Assembly: GCA_902702965.1 (NCBI GenBank)
Contig: CACRXP010000852.1
Span: 158,552 to 222,551 of the forward strand
From: Spirometra erinaceieuropaei
Lineage: Eukaryota > Platyhelminthes > Cestoda > Diphyllobothriidea > Diphyllobothriidae
Direction of reading: 5' to 3'
Length of the DNA: 64,000 nucleotides
This document shows, piece after piece, positions 1 to 11,449 of the stretch. A model generated the notes under the pieces. That model was not told where the DNA came from and searched no databases. It worked only from the letters and a program-made list of their open reading frames with translations. The translations under genes and the position numbers were made by a program. Within the stretch, counting starts at the first letter, position 1, and each line of letters opens with the position of its first letter.

Positions 1-159
1 CTGAGCAGAGCCCAGCTACGTGGAGCCACAGGTGAGAGTTGAGTGCCAGCAAGTGGACGCTAGGCGTAGTCTCACCTGCAAGCAAGTGAGCGACCACTAC
101 GACCTTCACGTGAACCCACCGCTGACACCCCTACACCCCATCTGGTTATATATTCATGT

Positions 160-1356
160 AATGAATGTCAGACGATAGTCTACAAGATGCATCAACTAGA
201 GGAAGAAGTAAGAAATCTGCAGGAACTCTAACATAAGACTGTTTCTTCAGAGGACCGCCCGGTGCTATCTATGCAGAGGCTAACTCGGAGTAGAGCGAGA
301 GCCATCCAGTGTAAGGAGTAACCGGAAAGCAATCATGTGTTGAATAAAGCAACTGCTATTAGTAGTCAAGTAGTGGCTTCCGATGAGAAAAGGATAAGAA
401 GAAGACGATACTTAACATCATGGGTAAAAGGTGCCAGAATACGAAAGAGAGTATATTAGCCTTGCCCGAAAAGCAGTTGAAAACTGAAACGAATGTAAAT
501 GTGCCAACAGAAGAAGTGGAAGTAATGGAGCACATGACGCCAAAACTTAATAATCCCCAGACAGTGTGCTCATTTTCGGAGCCTAACTTACAGGGATTAT
601 CAATTACCGCAGGCTGTGGACCCAGGGTGGAATTAGCTGCCACCGCGAATTCCCATGTCAACAGAGTTGAGAACCGAGCTGAGGAAGCCTCTAATTCATG
701 GGGGTCAAGCTCTCCACAGAGCCCTCTGATGGGAGGCATTGCTCAACGACCACAGTGTGTAACTATTCACGATGACTCAACAGGATCCGCGAACAAACTT
801 CACGGGGACATAAATACCAATATGGCAGCCCCCTCCTTTTCTCCAGTCTACTTCGACGAGGCCATAGGGCCAGTTGAGGACGTCTAAATCGCAGAAAACA
901 TAAGGAATACTTAACAAGGACCACTGCATCATAATTCAGGGCCTCCCAGAGTCTTCCGCCAGTACCCACAGGGAACGAGTCGCTGCTGACTTTGAGCAAT
1001 TCCAGAAACTCCTAAATGAAATGCTGCAACCAACAGAAGATGTCACAGTCGTAAAGGCGTTTCGTCTTGGTAACCGTACAACCGCCGCTCCACAGACACA
1101 ACCAAGACCCCTGAAACTTGTCCTAGGTAGCAATGAGCAGACGAAACTAATCCTTTCCAGACGTTTTCGACTGAAACATTCCCATAAAGGAGTGTTTTTT
1201 CAGCCGGACTACTCACCTGTCGAGAGAATGAAACGCCGCGAACTTGTCCTAGAATTGAGAACACGACAAACCCACGGCGAAAAAGACCTGACAGTCTACA
1301 ACGACCGGATAGTCAAACGACATACAGCCCCCTCTGGATCACGCCGATCCGAATGA
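160..1356 (+). pseudogene. CR1-like ORF1 protein remnant
   Basis: Pieces of ORF1 lie in several frames. Near 165-230 there is a CNEC cysteine pair followed by a short heptad-like EEE/LQ stretch, suggesting a zinc-finger/coiled-coil start, ended by TAA near 230. A 155-codon open piece runs 420-887 with low-complexity polar sequence. After a frame change, 900-1356 carries the recognisable C-terminal part: IIQGLPES, then KAFRLGN, RPLKLVLGS, VFFQPDYSPVERMKRREL and a terminal RIVKRH. This pattern is typical of the nucleic-acid-binding ORF1 of CR1-type LINEs. At least two stops and one or two frameshifts interrupt it. Confidence 0.7.
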
Positions 1357-1399
1357 CTGCACAGATACCACGGTAGCCTTTGTCGGGGTTGATAAAAAA

Positions 1400-2320
1400 T
1401 CATGCATAAACTCGAAACTCCTATTCATGTATACCAACGCGCAAAGTGTGCTTTCTTAACAGAATGAACTTCGTATCCTTACCCATGACCTCCACCCAGA
1501 CGTTATCTCAATAACAGAAACATGGCTTTTCGAACAGATTGATGATAGAGAACTCATGCTCCCTGGATTTCAACTGTTCCGCAGAGACAGACAAAACAGG
1601 AGGGATGGAGGCATAGTAACATTTGGTAAAAATGGTTTATACGTTTCAGAAAAAACTGTCCAATTGACTTGCAGTAGGCAATCGTTGTGGCTGACCATAA
1701 GGGCACCGGGCTCTCAAAGCCTCGATATCTCGACAGTATATCGCCCCCTGAGAAATGACCCTGACGCTGATGCCCAACTGCTGGAGGAGCTTAGGCTATT
1801 TTCAATACGACCGGCTACTGTCATCGTTAGAGATTTTAATGCACCTCACATAAACTGGAGTTCGGCCTCATCCGACTGCTCTGAAGCATCATTCGACCAG
1901 CAGTTACTGCGTACCTCCGACAATCTGCTTCTAACCCAACACGTAATGTTTCCAACGAGAGTTCGAGAGGGCCAGCAAATGAATTGCCTTGATCTGGTGT
2001 TCACCAAGTCCTCTGACAATATCGACGTTGTGAATTGCCTCCCCCCGTTGGGTCAGAGTGACCATGTAGTTCTCATGTGGGAATACACTTTATTCTCCCT
2101 GCCTGCACAACCGCTCGATTCCCGACCCAATATTTGCCGCGGAGATTTCGAACAGATGAGAAGGGATCTAAGTCCTACTGACTGGACATCCACTCTCTCC
2201 TGCGATGCCAAAGAGGTTTGGTGGAAGTTTAAAGAGTCAGTCCACAACCTCATCTCCAACCACTGCCCAATCATGCGTAGAACACTAACAAATAGACCTC
2301 GCTTGTTGACTCCGCCCTAA
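1400..2320 (+). pseudogene. CR1-like APE endonuclease domain, broken
   Basis: Endonuclease/exonuclease/phosphatase-fold domain of the LINE polyprotein, which nicks target DNA to prime reverse transcription. Visible motifs are TNAQS near 1435, ITETWL near 1512-1530, VYRPLRNDP near 1738, RDFNAP near 1830 and SDHVVL near 2058. The family motif is GDFN; here the glycine is arginine. A TAA lies after TNAQSVLS. The longest open piece is 1556-2320, 254 codons, ending with a stop where the frame should continue into the RT linker. Inactive by sequence. Confidence 0.85.
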
Positions 2321-2329
2321 AAGAAGGAA

Positions 2330-4185
2330 ATTAACAAAAAGGGAAAGCTATGGAAAAGATCTCTGACGGACCGCACGCCCGAATCCCTAAGCAGTTATAA
2401 GTGACAGAGAAATCGGGTCAAAATTCTCATCGCCAGAGATAGGAAAGCCTTCTAAAAGAATCTTTTGAACCGTGTCATGGTTAATCCAAAATCCTTTTCA
2501 GCTACATAAAATTGAGCACACGAAACAAAAATCCCGTCCCACTGCTGCGAACTGCTGAGGGTGCAAAAATCTTCGATGACAAAGATAAGGCTAAACACCT
2601 CTCTCAGTTCTTCCAGTCCTAATTTTTTCTAACCCATTAATGAAGACGAAGAAACGCCTACCCTCGCAGTCGTCTTCTTCACCGAAAAAATTGTTCGGAA
2701 TGAGCTACTTAACCTAAAAGGATCGACCTCCCCAGCTCCTGATGAAATCACGGTCAAGTTGCTGAAGGAGCTAGCTCCCGAAATGTCCAAGCCGTTAGCC
2801 TTGATCTTCCAAAGGTTATTTGTTACTGGATGCCTGCCCTCTGACAGGAAGTCCGTTACCATCACTCCGCTTTTAAGGGGGGGGAAGTCGTGCGTCTGCG
2901 AATAACTACAGGCCAGTGAGTCTTACCTCCATCTGATGCAAAATCATGGAAAAGATCATTAAGAAGGCCTTAATACAGTTCCTCGAGCAGCACCACCTCC
3001 TGTCCGACGCCCAACACGGCTTTCGAAGTTGTAGGTCCTGCATCACGAATCTGCTCTTTACGCTTGAACCTTGGACCAAAGCACGTGATGACGGCAATGT
3101 GGTGCACGCCATCTACATCGACTTCAACAAGGATTTCGACAGCGTTCCTCACCAACGTCTCTTGTACAAACTGCGCAATTCTGGAATTCGTGGACGCCTT
3201 CTTGTATGGATCGAGAGCTTTTTGGCTGAACGGTCCCAAAGAGTGCAGGTGGGGCGTCAACAGTCCTCAGATGTAAGCGTGGGGAAGGGCGTCCCACAGG
3301 GCTCAGTCTTAGGTCCCACGTTATTCCTCGTTTTCACAAATGACTGTGTCAAGGACCTAGACTGTGATACAATCCTGTTTTTCGACGACATAAAATTGTG
3401 AAAAGTTATTCACAATGCGGCAGACGCAGACCACCTGCGAGCAAACTTGAACAGGCTCGAAGACTGGTCGAAGCGCTGGCGTATGCCCTTCAATATAAGC
3501 AAGTGCAACTTTCTTCAACTCGGCAGCTTCAGAGCCCCGAGCCCCAGGACTTGCTTTCTACACGGCACCCACCTGCAACAGGTTGACAGTCAGAACGATC
3601 TGGGCTTATGCATTACATCCTCACTCAAATCAACACTGCACTGCGCGAAGGCGGCTAAATCGGCTACGGCCACATTGTAACTCATTAGACAAGCATTTGT
3701 AGGATTCGACCCTGACTGCTTTTCCAAAATATTTGGCACTTTCGTGCGACCTCATTTAGAAAACGCCATACAGTCGTGGAGACCTTCGACTGCCAAGGAT
3801 TATATCGTCTTGGAGAAGGTCCAGCGACGGGCGACCAAGATGACACACGGTCTAAGAGAGCTGTCCTATGAAACCAGACTGTCAACTCTCAACCTGTTTC
3901 CCCTTTTCTACAGACAATTACGTGGTGATCTTATACTAACATTTCGCATTTTCAACGGCCTAGACTGTTGTTTAGATCCCAATGATTATTTCGCCCAAGC
4001 TAACACGCCCACTTTGTGCGGTCATCCTCTAAAACTACGCGCAGGGAAATCAAGAATAAATAGACGAAAGTCCGTTTTCAGGAACAGAGTGGTTGCAGCG
4101 TAGAATGCCTTGCCTCCCGATGTTGTAATCCCCTACTGTGTGAATTCCTTCAAGTGTAGACTTGACGCGCATCAAGCTATCTAAT
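2330..4185 (+). pseudogene. CR1-like reverse transcriptase, broken
   Basis: RT domain plus C-terminal region. The best preserved piece is 2946-3401: EKIIKKALIQFLEQHHLLSD, QHGFRS, motif A YIDFNKDFDSVPH, motif B GVPQGSVLGPTLF and motif C FFDDIKL (FADD in the family; the two aspartates remain). A TGA at 3399-3401 follows, where the related copy at 63.9 kb has TGG. Downstream frames 3447-3680 and 3744-4103 carry the thumb region, including VQRRATKM and the C-terminal RINRRKSVFRNRVV. Frameshifts occur in 2600-2950 and around 3680. A run of nine G at 2877-2885 is one likely slip site. Confidence 0.9.
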
Positions 4186-4404
4186 TACCATTCTCACATC
4201 CACTCACATAACCTGGTACAAATAATACGTGTTGATACTAATTTAATTAGTAAGTAACCGTTAAAGATTACTCTTTTTCGACTAGCTGTCAGCTGTCCGC
4301 TAGTATCCAGTTTTCAGCTTCCAACTTATCAATGTTTTTCTCCGACGACTTGTAACCAATAGGGGGTTCAAAGGCGCTCGCCTATATTTCCCCTTATTAA
4401 ACTG

Positions 4405-5170
4405 GTACTGATAATGACAGCGGCTTTTAATGGACACCTCAATGACAATGTTCTATGTACTTTGATTTTAACGTGGTGAGGCCATGAATACTATTGACAG
4501 TTTTGTCGTTATTTCGCGTTGCTCAAAACACTGCTGTTTTACTGCCATGAACGGAAGAAAAGGTATCTCCCTTTGTATTGGTAACGTTTTAACTATTATT
4601 GGTCCCCATACTCTTAGTTCTTCAGTTGTGAGTGCACGTCGGAATAACCGCATATCTACCGATATTTTTTTGGAAAACGTTAATGTTCTGCTCGTTTACT
4701 TTCCAGTTTTGCTATGTACAGAACTCATATCACACGGAAATGAGTATTCCACTTCTTTAGACCTGAAACATACTATCCAGTGAATGTCGATTCTTTTACA
4801 ATTCATAGAATTATCGAAAAATTAAGGAAGTTCCTCCTATCGATGAGCGGCCCCTACCATAAAAGTTTGTCTCGCACTGATTTTTAGGGCGATTTCTAAA
4901 AGTCGGTAAAACTCTTGGTACTTTTAAATTGGCTTGCACATCAGTAATCTGATACCTACGGATGGCGTCGGGCAAACAAATTGTTTTCTAAATGCAGTAT
5001 CTATTTTTGGCAGATCTTTTGGGAGCAACTTAATCTACTCTGAAATAAAATAATCTGGGATTCACAACCGAAGTCCAGGACAGGTATTCGCATATGAAAT
5101 TGCCCGATTATATTCAAACGCACATTATTTGTCAAAATAGTGAACATTCTCATTGGTAAATTGCGTAGAC
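4405..5170. other. spacer without recognised gene
   Basis: AT-rich sequence between the CR1 end and the SINE. A 99-codon open frame (4484-4783) has no recognisable motif and no second copy in the window, so it is not called a gene. Confidence 0.5.
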
Positions 5171-5820
5171 ACATATTATTATGGAAAGGTAATACCGACA
5201 AAGACAAGGGAGACCGGAATGGCCATTTCTGGCTTATTAGCCGTCATCAGCCAGTCATACCCAACCCCAAGTGTGGATCACTTGAGATTCGAACCCGGGA
5301 TCTTTGGTCATGGAGTTGAACGCTCTACCATTGAGCCACGGGCCCGTTGTCCTGTCGGTTGTGATCGGGAATATTAATTATGATATATCACATATATCAC
5401 TAGTCGCTGTGCGACTGCCTGCGAGGGTTTAAGTATGAACCCCAAGGCACAACGGAACGAGCATGTTCCGTAACCTGATCGGTGAGCGCCCACTATCATA
5501 ATTAATATTCCCGATCACAACCGACAGGACAACGGGCCCGTGGCTCAATGGTAGAGCGTTCAACTCCATGACCAAAGATCCCGGGTTCGAATCTCAAGTG
5601 ATCCACACTTGGGGTTGGGTATGACTGGCTGATGACGGCTAATAAGCCAGAAATGGCCATTCCGGTCTCCCTTGTCTTTGTCGGTATTACCTTTCCAACA
5701 TATATCACTTGTCGCTGTGCGACTGCCTGCGAGGGTTTAAGTATGAACCCCAAGGCACAACGGAACGAGCATGTTCCGTAACCTGATCGGTGAGCGCCCA
5801 CTATCATAACATATTATTAT
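5171..5820. repeat. 12-bp target-site duplication bracketing the SINE insertion
   Basis: The 12-mer ACATATTATTAT occurs at 5171-5182 and again at 5809-5820, exactly flanking the composite SINE. This shows that the whole 626-bp arrangement entered as one insertion. Confidence 0.85.
5183..5808 (+). mobile_element. tRNA-derived SINE, rearranged dimer
   Basis: The plus-strand head starts near 5531. It has a Pol III A box TGGCTCAATGG at 5541-5551 and a B box GGGTTCGAATC at 5583-5593, then a body (GTATGACTGGCTGATGACGG near 5619) and a ~108-bp tail ending ACTATCATA near 5808. To the left lies a second head in inverted orientation (5183-5385) and a direct copy of the tail (5386-5500). The two heads form an almost perfect ~204-bp inverted repeat (5182-5385 with 5494-5697). 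The order is inverted head, tail, head, tail. Diverged members of the family lie at 51771-51950 and 59390-59585. Confidence 0.85.
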
Positions 5821-5899
5821 ATCTGTCCCTCTAAAGTACATTTAAGATAACGACAATATAATGGATGTGTACTCGATGATATATCAGAAGCATGTTTTA

Positions 5900-7130
5900 A
5901 TGTAAACTACTTGTAGTTGACGGTGGCGGCATCCCTCTTTGATGAGGTATTTCTGACCCAATTCGGCGGACAGGACAATAAAAATATTAACGTAAGAGGT
6001 TTGGAAAATGAGTGTAGCATCCACTACAGGTGATGTCAGAGGGGTTATATCGATCAGAGCTGCCTTTTCCTCGTCAGTAGCAACAAGGGCGTGTGCAAAC
6101 GGGCAGGACGGTCATTGGTGACCACAACCTTCTGTGAGAGGGAATGGTTATCATTGGTGTCAATCATATGTCTTAGAGAATTTAGAGAGGACACATTGAA
6201 GACACACTTAGACGGGATATCGACTACGCCAATTTGTGTAACACGGTCAATCATCTTTGCCATATACTGGATATGTTCTTGGAAGTTTTAATTAGCTATC
6301 AACTGGTCGTCACTATGGGCGTAGTCCAACGTTAGGCCGGGAAGTACTCCATCTACGAACGTCAAAATATTTGGGAAGCTTTACGGAGTTCAAAAACTTA
6401 TGCAGGAAACTAAAGTGATCAAAGGCGGTTGTGACAGCCGTCATAAAGTAGTCATTCATATTGATGGAAATCTAGTGGACGGCACGTATAGTTGGATCTT
6501 CGAAAACAGAGTTTTGTTGAATAGAGCACGTAAAATCATAAAGGTGTATGCAGCGTAGTCATCTGGGCTGGTTCAGAGACCTGCCGTCACTAGAGGAGCT
6601 TCAGTCGCTAATGGCGGCCTTGGGAGCCATGTGGAAGGGAGACATCCAAGGGCTTTTACATTGACGGAAGATGCCCATCTGCAGCGCGTTTCGAAGTTGA
6701 CTTTGGTAGCAGCAGGAATTGTATGCGTGGTGGAGTAGAAACGCCGAAGATTGTTCGGATGAGACGAGAGTATTTAGCAAAAAGCTGCGGAAATGGATTA
6801 TCTGGGTGTGTTTCAAGCACAGTGAGTTGAGCGTAAGCGTCGAGGACGGAATGTTTTCGCGTAGAAGTGAATTCGGGCAGATGACCAGAACATTAAAAAT
6901 GTTTAGGAACTCCGCACCGAGAATGCCACAGATGTCACTAATGATTAAGATTAAATGGAAAAGACTGGGTAGACCAATGACAAGGTACAAATACCAAATA
7001 CCGGAAGTTTTTATGGACGATGTGTCGAAAGAATAGGGGAAAAGCCCACGATTGGTGGTCTGACTCATCAGCTGTGGCGAGAGGGATTAAACTCAGTTAT
7101 GCACCAGTGTCAACCAATAAACGCCTGACA
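5900..7130 (-). mobile_element. Ty3/Gypsy LTR-retrotransposon pol remnant
   Basis: Reading on the minus strand from high to low coordinates: an aspartic-protease active site LLVDTGA at about 7095-7120 followed by a stop and LSLIP; the protease C-terminal pattern ILGAEFLNIFNVLV near 6890-6930; the RT start pattern GIFRQCKSPWMSPFHMAPK near 6605-6665; degraded motifs A and B; an HSDDQLIAS version of the YIDDLLVAS box at about 6297-6320; and IPSKCVFNVSSLNSLRHMID near 6120-6190. Stops and frameshifts occur throughout. Neither LTRs nor an integrase were found, so this is an internal fragment. Endogenous retrotransposon, not active. Confidence 0.8.
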
Positions 7131-9129
7131 CCCCGGTTGTCACATACCTAGAAGGAGCGACCAGAGTGACAACTGACCGGGAGATTAATCACACTGACCG
7201 TGCTGATCCGTCTTTATTGATTGCTCTGCTGACAGATCTAAGAGCAGGGTGATATACAGCGACAGGCTAAAGCACCAATAATGATGCGATTCCTGCAGGT
7301 GGTGGCCGTGTTGTAACTGAATGTGCGGGCTAGACGTGCTTGGCAAATAAACTCCGGCGGGATTCCGGATGGTAATAAGGCAGCCTGTTCTTAAAAATAG
7401 GAGCTATATCTTGGATGAATTCGCAATCTCAGACTGCAGGTCCGGGAGGAAAAGACCGGCGAAATTGCGGAATTTAAATGTGTGCAAATGGTTTCTCCAA
7501 AAAGCCCGGCATCTCCGCCAACCGCTCGGACAGTTGAGAAAGTAGTGTAGCCCACATGATTCCAAAATCTGGTGGCACTTTCGGTGGGAGGCTGGCCATT
7601 TTCTACACTCGGCTATATGGCAGGATTAAGGAAGATTACCATTGTTTCGTAGACAATAGCTTAAAAAAGGACGAGACAAAAAGACTAGTCAACAAGATCT
7701 GTGGTGTCAGTTACTGGATTTGGAAAGCTTGAACAGACGGTTTAAGCACCAAGCTAAACATAAACGTATAGACCTTGTAAGAAAAAAAACTTAGAGTGCA
7801 TGAAGAATAGCCTACGACTAGTCAAATATGTCGGACCGTAAAAGAGAATACAGCATCTCGGTTCCATTTATAACAATGTAGTCCGACATCAGCTCTTCGT
7901 ATTCACGATCATTCAGACTGTGACTTCGTCTTCCTACACCAAGAATCTCGAAATATATGCGGTGAATTGGCAGCTTCTTGTATTGGCATCCTTCTTAATT
8001 CAGCGGTCCTCGTACTCGCAATTATCTACCATACATATTCAATTGGTTGTTTTACCGATTTATCACTATTGCCTCTAGTTTCAGTCTGCATCTAACGAGT
8101 TCGCTCCTTTTGCATACCGGCAATGCGTATGTCCGCTCACCCGTCAACGACGAAATGTGAAGACATGAAAAAAACTGTACGTATGCTTTCAGGGCCCCTG
8201 GAGTCTGTACCGATGGTGTACACATTTGGAGACTTCGGCGCACTTAATGCATGTGTATGCATTATTCCTGGAGGTAGCAATAGTTCGCCATGTTGTTCTT
8301 ACTCCCGCCTGCATGAATTTCAAATTTACGATCGCAAATAAAAAAACGGTGATTGTAAATTAAACAACTCGCCAGGGAATAGTACAAAGAAACTCGCATC
8401 GCATTTCTGGTCACGTTTTTCTACATGCTCAACGCAATTTAATGAAGCCTCAAGCTCGACGATGGACCACCATAGTCAACTATGCCGTCGGTCGGAACCG
8501 CAGTATCATCATCATTAACTTCAGCACAATCTCCAAGACGTGCAAATCTGGTCTCCTAAATACAATTCTGTGCGGGATTCAAGCATGACAGTTCACAAAA
8601 TAACCAACAATCCAACAAAACAATTTGTTGCTGAAATCCAGCTATTTCATATTATTACAGAAAGGTGTGAAACAATAGGAATTATCAGAATTTATAGTTG
8701 CCTGAATCAAATTAACTTATAATTCCACGATAGCGGCTCAAACGCGCTTCACTTATTGTTTTAGCTCATTATGTATCGTCGTTTATAGTTTAGTTTAACT
8801 GCCTCGATGTTATGCCATTGTTGACTTATTTTTGCAGTCTATATTGCTTCACAACAGCATCAAATATGAATTAAAGTGCCTTACAGAAATGGGACAAGTG
8901 AAATTACCGCAACACGCGAAATGCAGTGAGGTCCGTTCGAAAGCGAATTTTGCCAATACATTTAAATATGTGTTAAGCAGACTGACTGTTATTGAAATAA
9001 TTGCCTCCTATATTGCATATCGGAATTGGACGCACCACTGAATGTCGTAGTTATATGCCAGCTCAATAAACAAATATAACGCCTTTTGCAACGCCGCATT
9101 TCAGCGGATCGTTCTCACGTTTTCACAAA
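7131..9129. other. spacer without recognised gene
   Basis: No long open frame with known motifs and no repeat copy elsewhere in the window was seen. The part up to about 7560 may be upstream gag/LTR sequence of the Gypsy remnant, but nothing diagnostic is visible. Confidence 0.4.
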
Positions 9130-10412
9130 CTGCAACGGTTAGAGTCGATGGCCTTCCATATCCACAGACCGAAATTCCTGGTCCGGTATGTGGATGACAC
9201 CTTCGTCGTTATCGACCGGGATCAGCTGCTGACGTTTAAGGCACATCTGAATGTGGTCTTCCAAGACGCAACATTTACGGTGGAGGAGGAAAAGACCAAC
9301 CAGCTGGCCTTCCCGGATGCGCAATGATTGTGGTGGACTAAAGACCAAAGTGTTCAGGCGAGCGAAAAATGCGATGCAAGTGCGGAACTTCAACAACGAC
9401 CACTCAATCAGCCACAAACGGAGTTGTGTAAGGACGTTCTATCGGCGTGGCGAAACGAACTGCAATGAGCCGGAAGACTAGATTGCCGAGCTACAATAAT
9501 TCCGACGCGTCTTCAAAGTCAATGGCTACCCGCGCAACTTCGTCAACCGGTGCATACGCAAAAGGGACGAAAGGCCTTACCGCGTGGGCACCAAATTTTA
9601 GCGAGCGCTGCCGTATGTCAAGAACGTTTCGGAAGTTGTCGGTCGCCTGCTCGCACCACTCGGGGTTGCAGTTGCACACAGAACGGAGGCAATAATCAGG
9701 CGTCTGGTAATTAAACCGAAAGACCCTCTGCAATTGCTATAAACGTCTGGAGTCGTTTATTGGATCTGGTGCAGTTGCGGACAAAGCAACTACGACAGAG
9801 AAACCAGAAGACAGCTCCGAACGCAAATTGCCGAACACGCTACGGCGGTGCTGAGAAATGACGCCAGATCTGTAGTTGCGACACATTCGACGAGATCCGG
9901 CCACATATTCAAGTTCGACGACGCCGAAATTCTTGCAAGAGGTAAAAATCGTGTGAGCCGGGAGCTGCTTGAATAGGGTTTACTGGCTTCCAGTCCATAA
10001 GCAAGAACAATGACCTTCCCTTTCCATACACAATGCTGAGGCTTCGCCTAGGCGGAGTAAGTAGCCACACGGGAAGCGCACAGGTGAACACCTTTCCGAA
10101 CGCCAGGGTCGGTCGATCAGATGCTCGAGCAATCATCGCATCAACATTAAAAGAAGGTGATGAAATTGAAGCAATTAACGACGCAAATGTTGGCCATCAA
10201 ACAGTCCGAACACCAATTACAACGATCCCTGATGTAGGAGGAACCGTGACTACTCATAGGTATGCGGTAGCATGGCGACTACCTCCTATAAATACTGCAG
10301 CCCCCTGTGCATAAATCACCCGTATCTGCTTTTCTCTCTGATGATGGGTTGGGGCAAGAATCTGAAACGTCAGGCTAATAAAGCTCTTGTCCCAGCGATC
10401 GTGTGTCTTTTT
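9130..10412 (+). mobile_element. Penelope-like element, 5'-truncated copy (PLE1)
   Basis: Homologous to 35581-36866 from its first base. It keeps RT motif C as RYVDDTFVVIDRDQLL (about 9184-9235), then loses frame at about 9318-9330 through an ~11-nt deletion relative to the 34-36 kb copy. Later frames encode the linker and a GIY-YIG-type endonuclease remnant (VVYWIWCSCGQSNYDRET near 9750-9800, then EHATAV and HSTRSGHIFKFDDAEIL). The 3' region repeats the pseudo-LTR of the other copies and ends with the shared CTTGTCCCAGCGATCGTGTC at about 10389-10408. Not coding-competent. Confidence 0.85.
10338..10371 (+). ncRNA. hammerhead-ribozyme-like motif of PLE1
   Basis: CTGATGA at 10338-10344 and GAAAC at 10364-10368, followed by GTC, separated by a hairpin whose stem is weak here (G-T wobbles). 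The same arrangement with perfect stems occurs at the other PLE ends. Probably a decayed ribozyme. Confidence 0.4.
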
Positions 10413-11430
10413 CTAGTACATGAGATCGGTCGCTAATTTCAAATACAAAGAAGAACAAAGGGAATGCGTGTTTAGCAAACAGATGAGAAACAACCCTTTG
10501 GACTTTAGTCGTAAGCTCATGAAAATAACAAATTTATGCGACGTCAGTTTCACACGTTCGATGGTCTGAGCCCTTGTTATGCCTTTTGTCTTCGCTCCAT
10601 CATACAACGGTATTTCACAACAGTTATGCAATTCACTGTGTCATCCATCTACTGTTGACTCTTCTCTGGGCGAAAATCATGCGAATATCATAATACGACG
10701 CATATGATATTGCCCGTGACGTTTTTGACATTGACTTGAAAATTAATGTAACTCGAAAGTTGCATACGCTATGCCTCCGAAATTCACTTTCTTGTCAGAA
10801 CGTCGAGGGCACTATTTGTTTGTTTAGTACAGTGAAGTAGTAGGATGTTTTGAGGATAACCAAAATGCCTGAAAACAAGTTGGCAACTCAATGTTAAAAA
10901 TGCATCCAACAGTTTTTTGGTTCCTACATTAATTTATGAGCATTTTACATATTATAGGACGCCTGTCCTTTAATAGAAAAACATGCTCTTTCACGTAGTA
11001 CCCTGCTTTAACTTCGCAACGCACACTTCGCGACAAATTGTCTTTCCTATACAGATAGCGAAGCAGAAAAAATCTGCCAAAATCACTGTAAGAAAAACCT
11101 GCCACCCATTCAGCCCAAAACTAGCAATCGCTAATGACTTACATATGGCTGGAACAGATAGAAATGACGTTCTTTAACAAATTCGGGAATTTAAAACCTG
11201 CAGTTTGCCACAAATGAATACTTATCTAGATATTCGAAGTTCTATAAAAAATCATCAATTTTTCAGTTCGAAGAAGATTACACTCCGATGGATGCTATTG
11301 GAAAAAAAATGCATTGATTCTTCACGGTCTTATTTTCGTCATTTATGAAACAAATCTTAGACGACCTAACAAAACAGCAGAACATGTCTTGGATTCCAAT
11401 TATTTGGAGTTCTGTGCTGGCCTCAAACAA
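10413..11430. other. spacer with a short RT-like remnant
   Basis: Mostly unrecognised AT-rich DNA. About 11085-11165 resembles the end of the RT fragment at 24555-24600 (shared TTCAGCCCAAAACTAGCAA), so a small piece of that LINE family may lie here. The 64-codon frame covering it (10983-11177) is not otherwise supported. Confidence 0.35.
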
Positions 11431-11449
11431 TATATATATATATATATAA
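11430..11449. repeat. TA microsatellite at PLE3 3' end
   Basis: A run of about nine TA units directly abuts the 3' end of the minus-strand PLE at 11450, likely part of the target site. Confidence 0.7.

Larger units (their letters stand above)
1..4404 (+). mobile_element. CR1-like non-LTR retrotransposon, near full length, inactivated
   Basis: A LINE in the order ORF1 remnant, APE-type endonuclease, reverse transcriptase, 3' UTR. The element may begin before the window. The 3' end is set by comparison with the minus-strand copy at 28130-29540: both share the C-terminal RT region and the terminal stretch with the AT-rich TTAAACTG-like end around 4390-4404. Multiple stops and frameshifts mean no functional protein can be made. 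Such elements copy themselves by nicking target DNA and reverse transcribing their RNA in place. Assignment to the CR1/Jockey side of the LINEs is from RT motifs; the exact clade needs a tree. Confidence 0.9.

Noticed and set aside
4484..4783. 99-codon frame after the first CR1 element.
   Set aside because: No motif, no second copy, and a length within chance for this base composition.
5153..5807. Open frames with identical 60-residue peptides on opposite strands.
   Set aside because: They are translations of the two inverted SINE heads, not genes.
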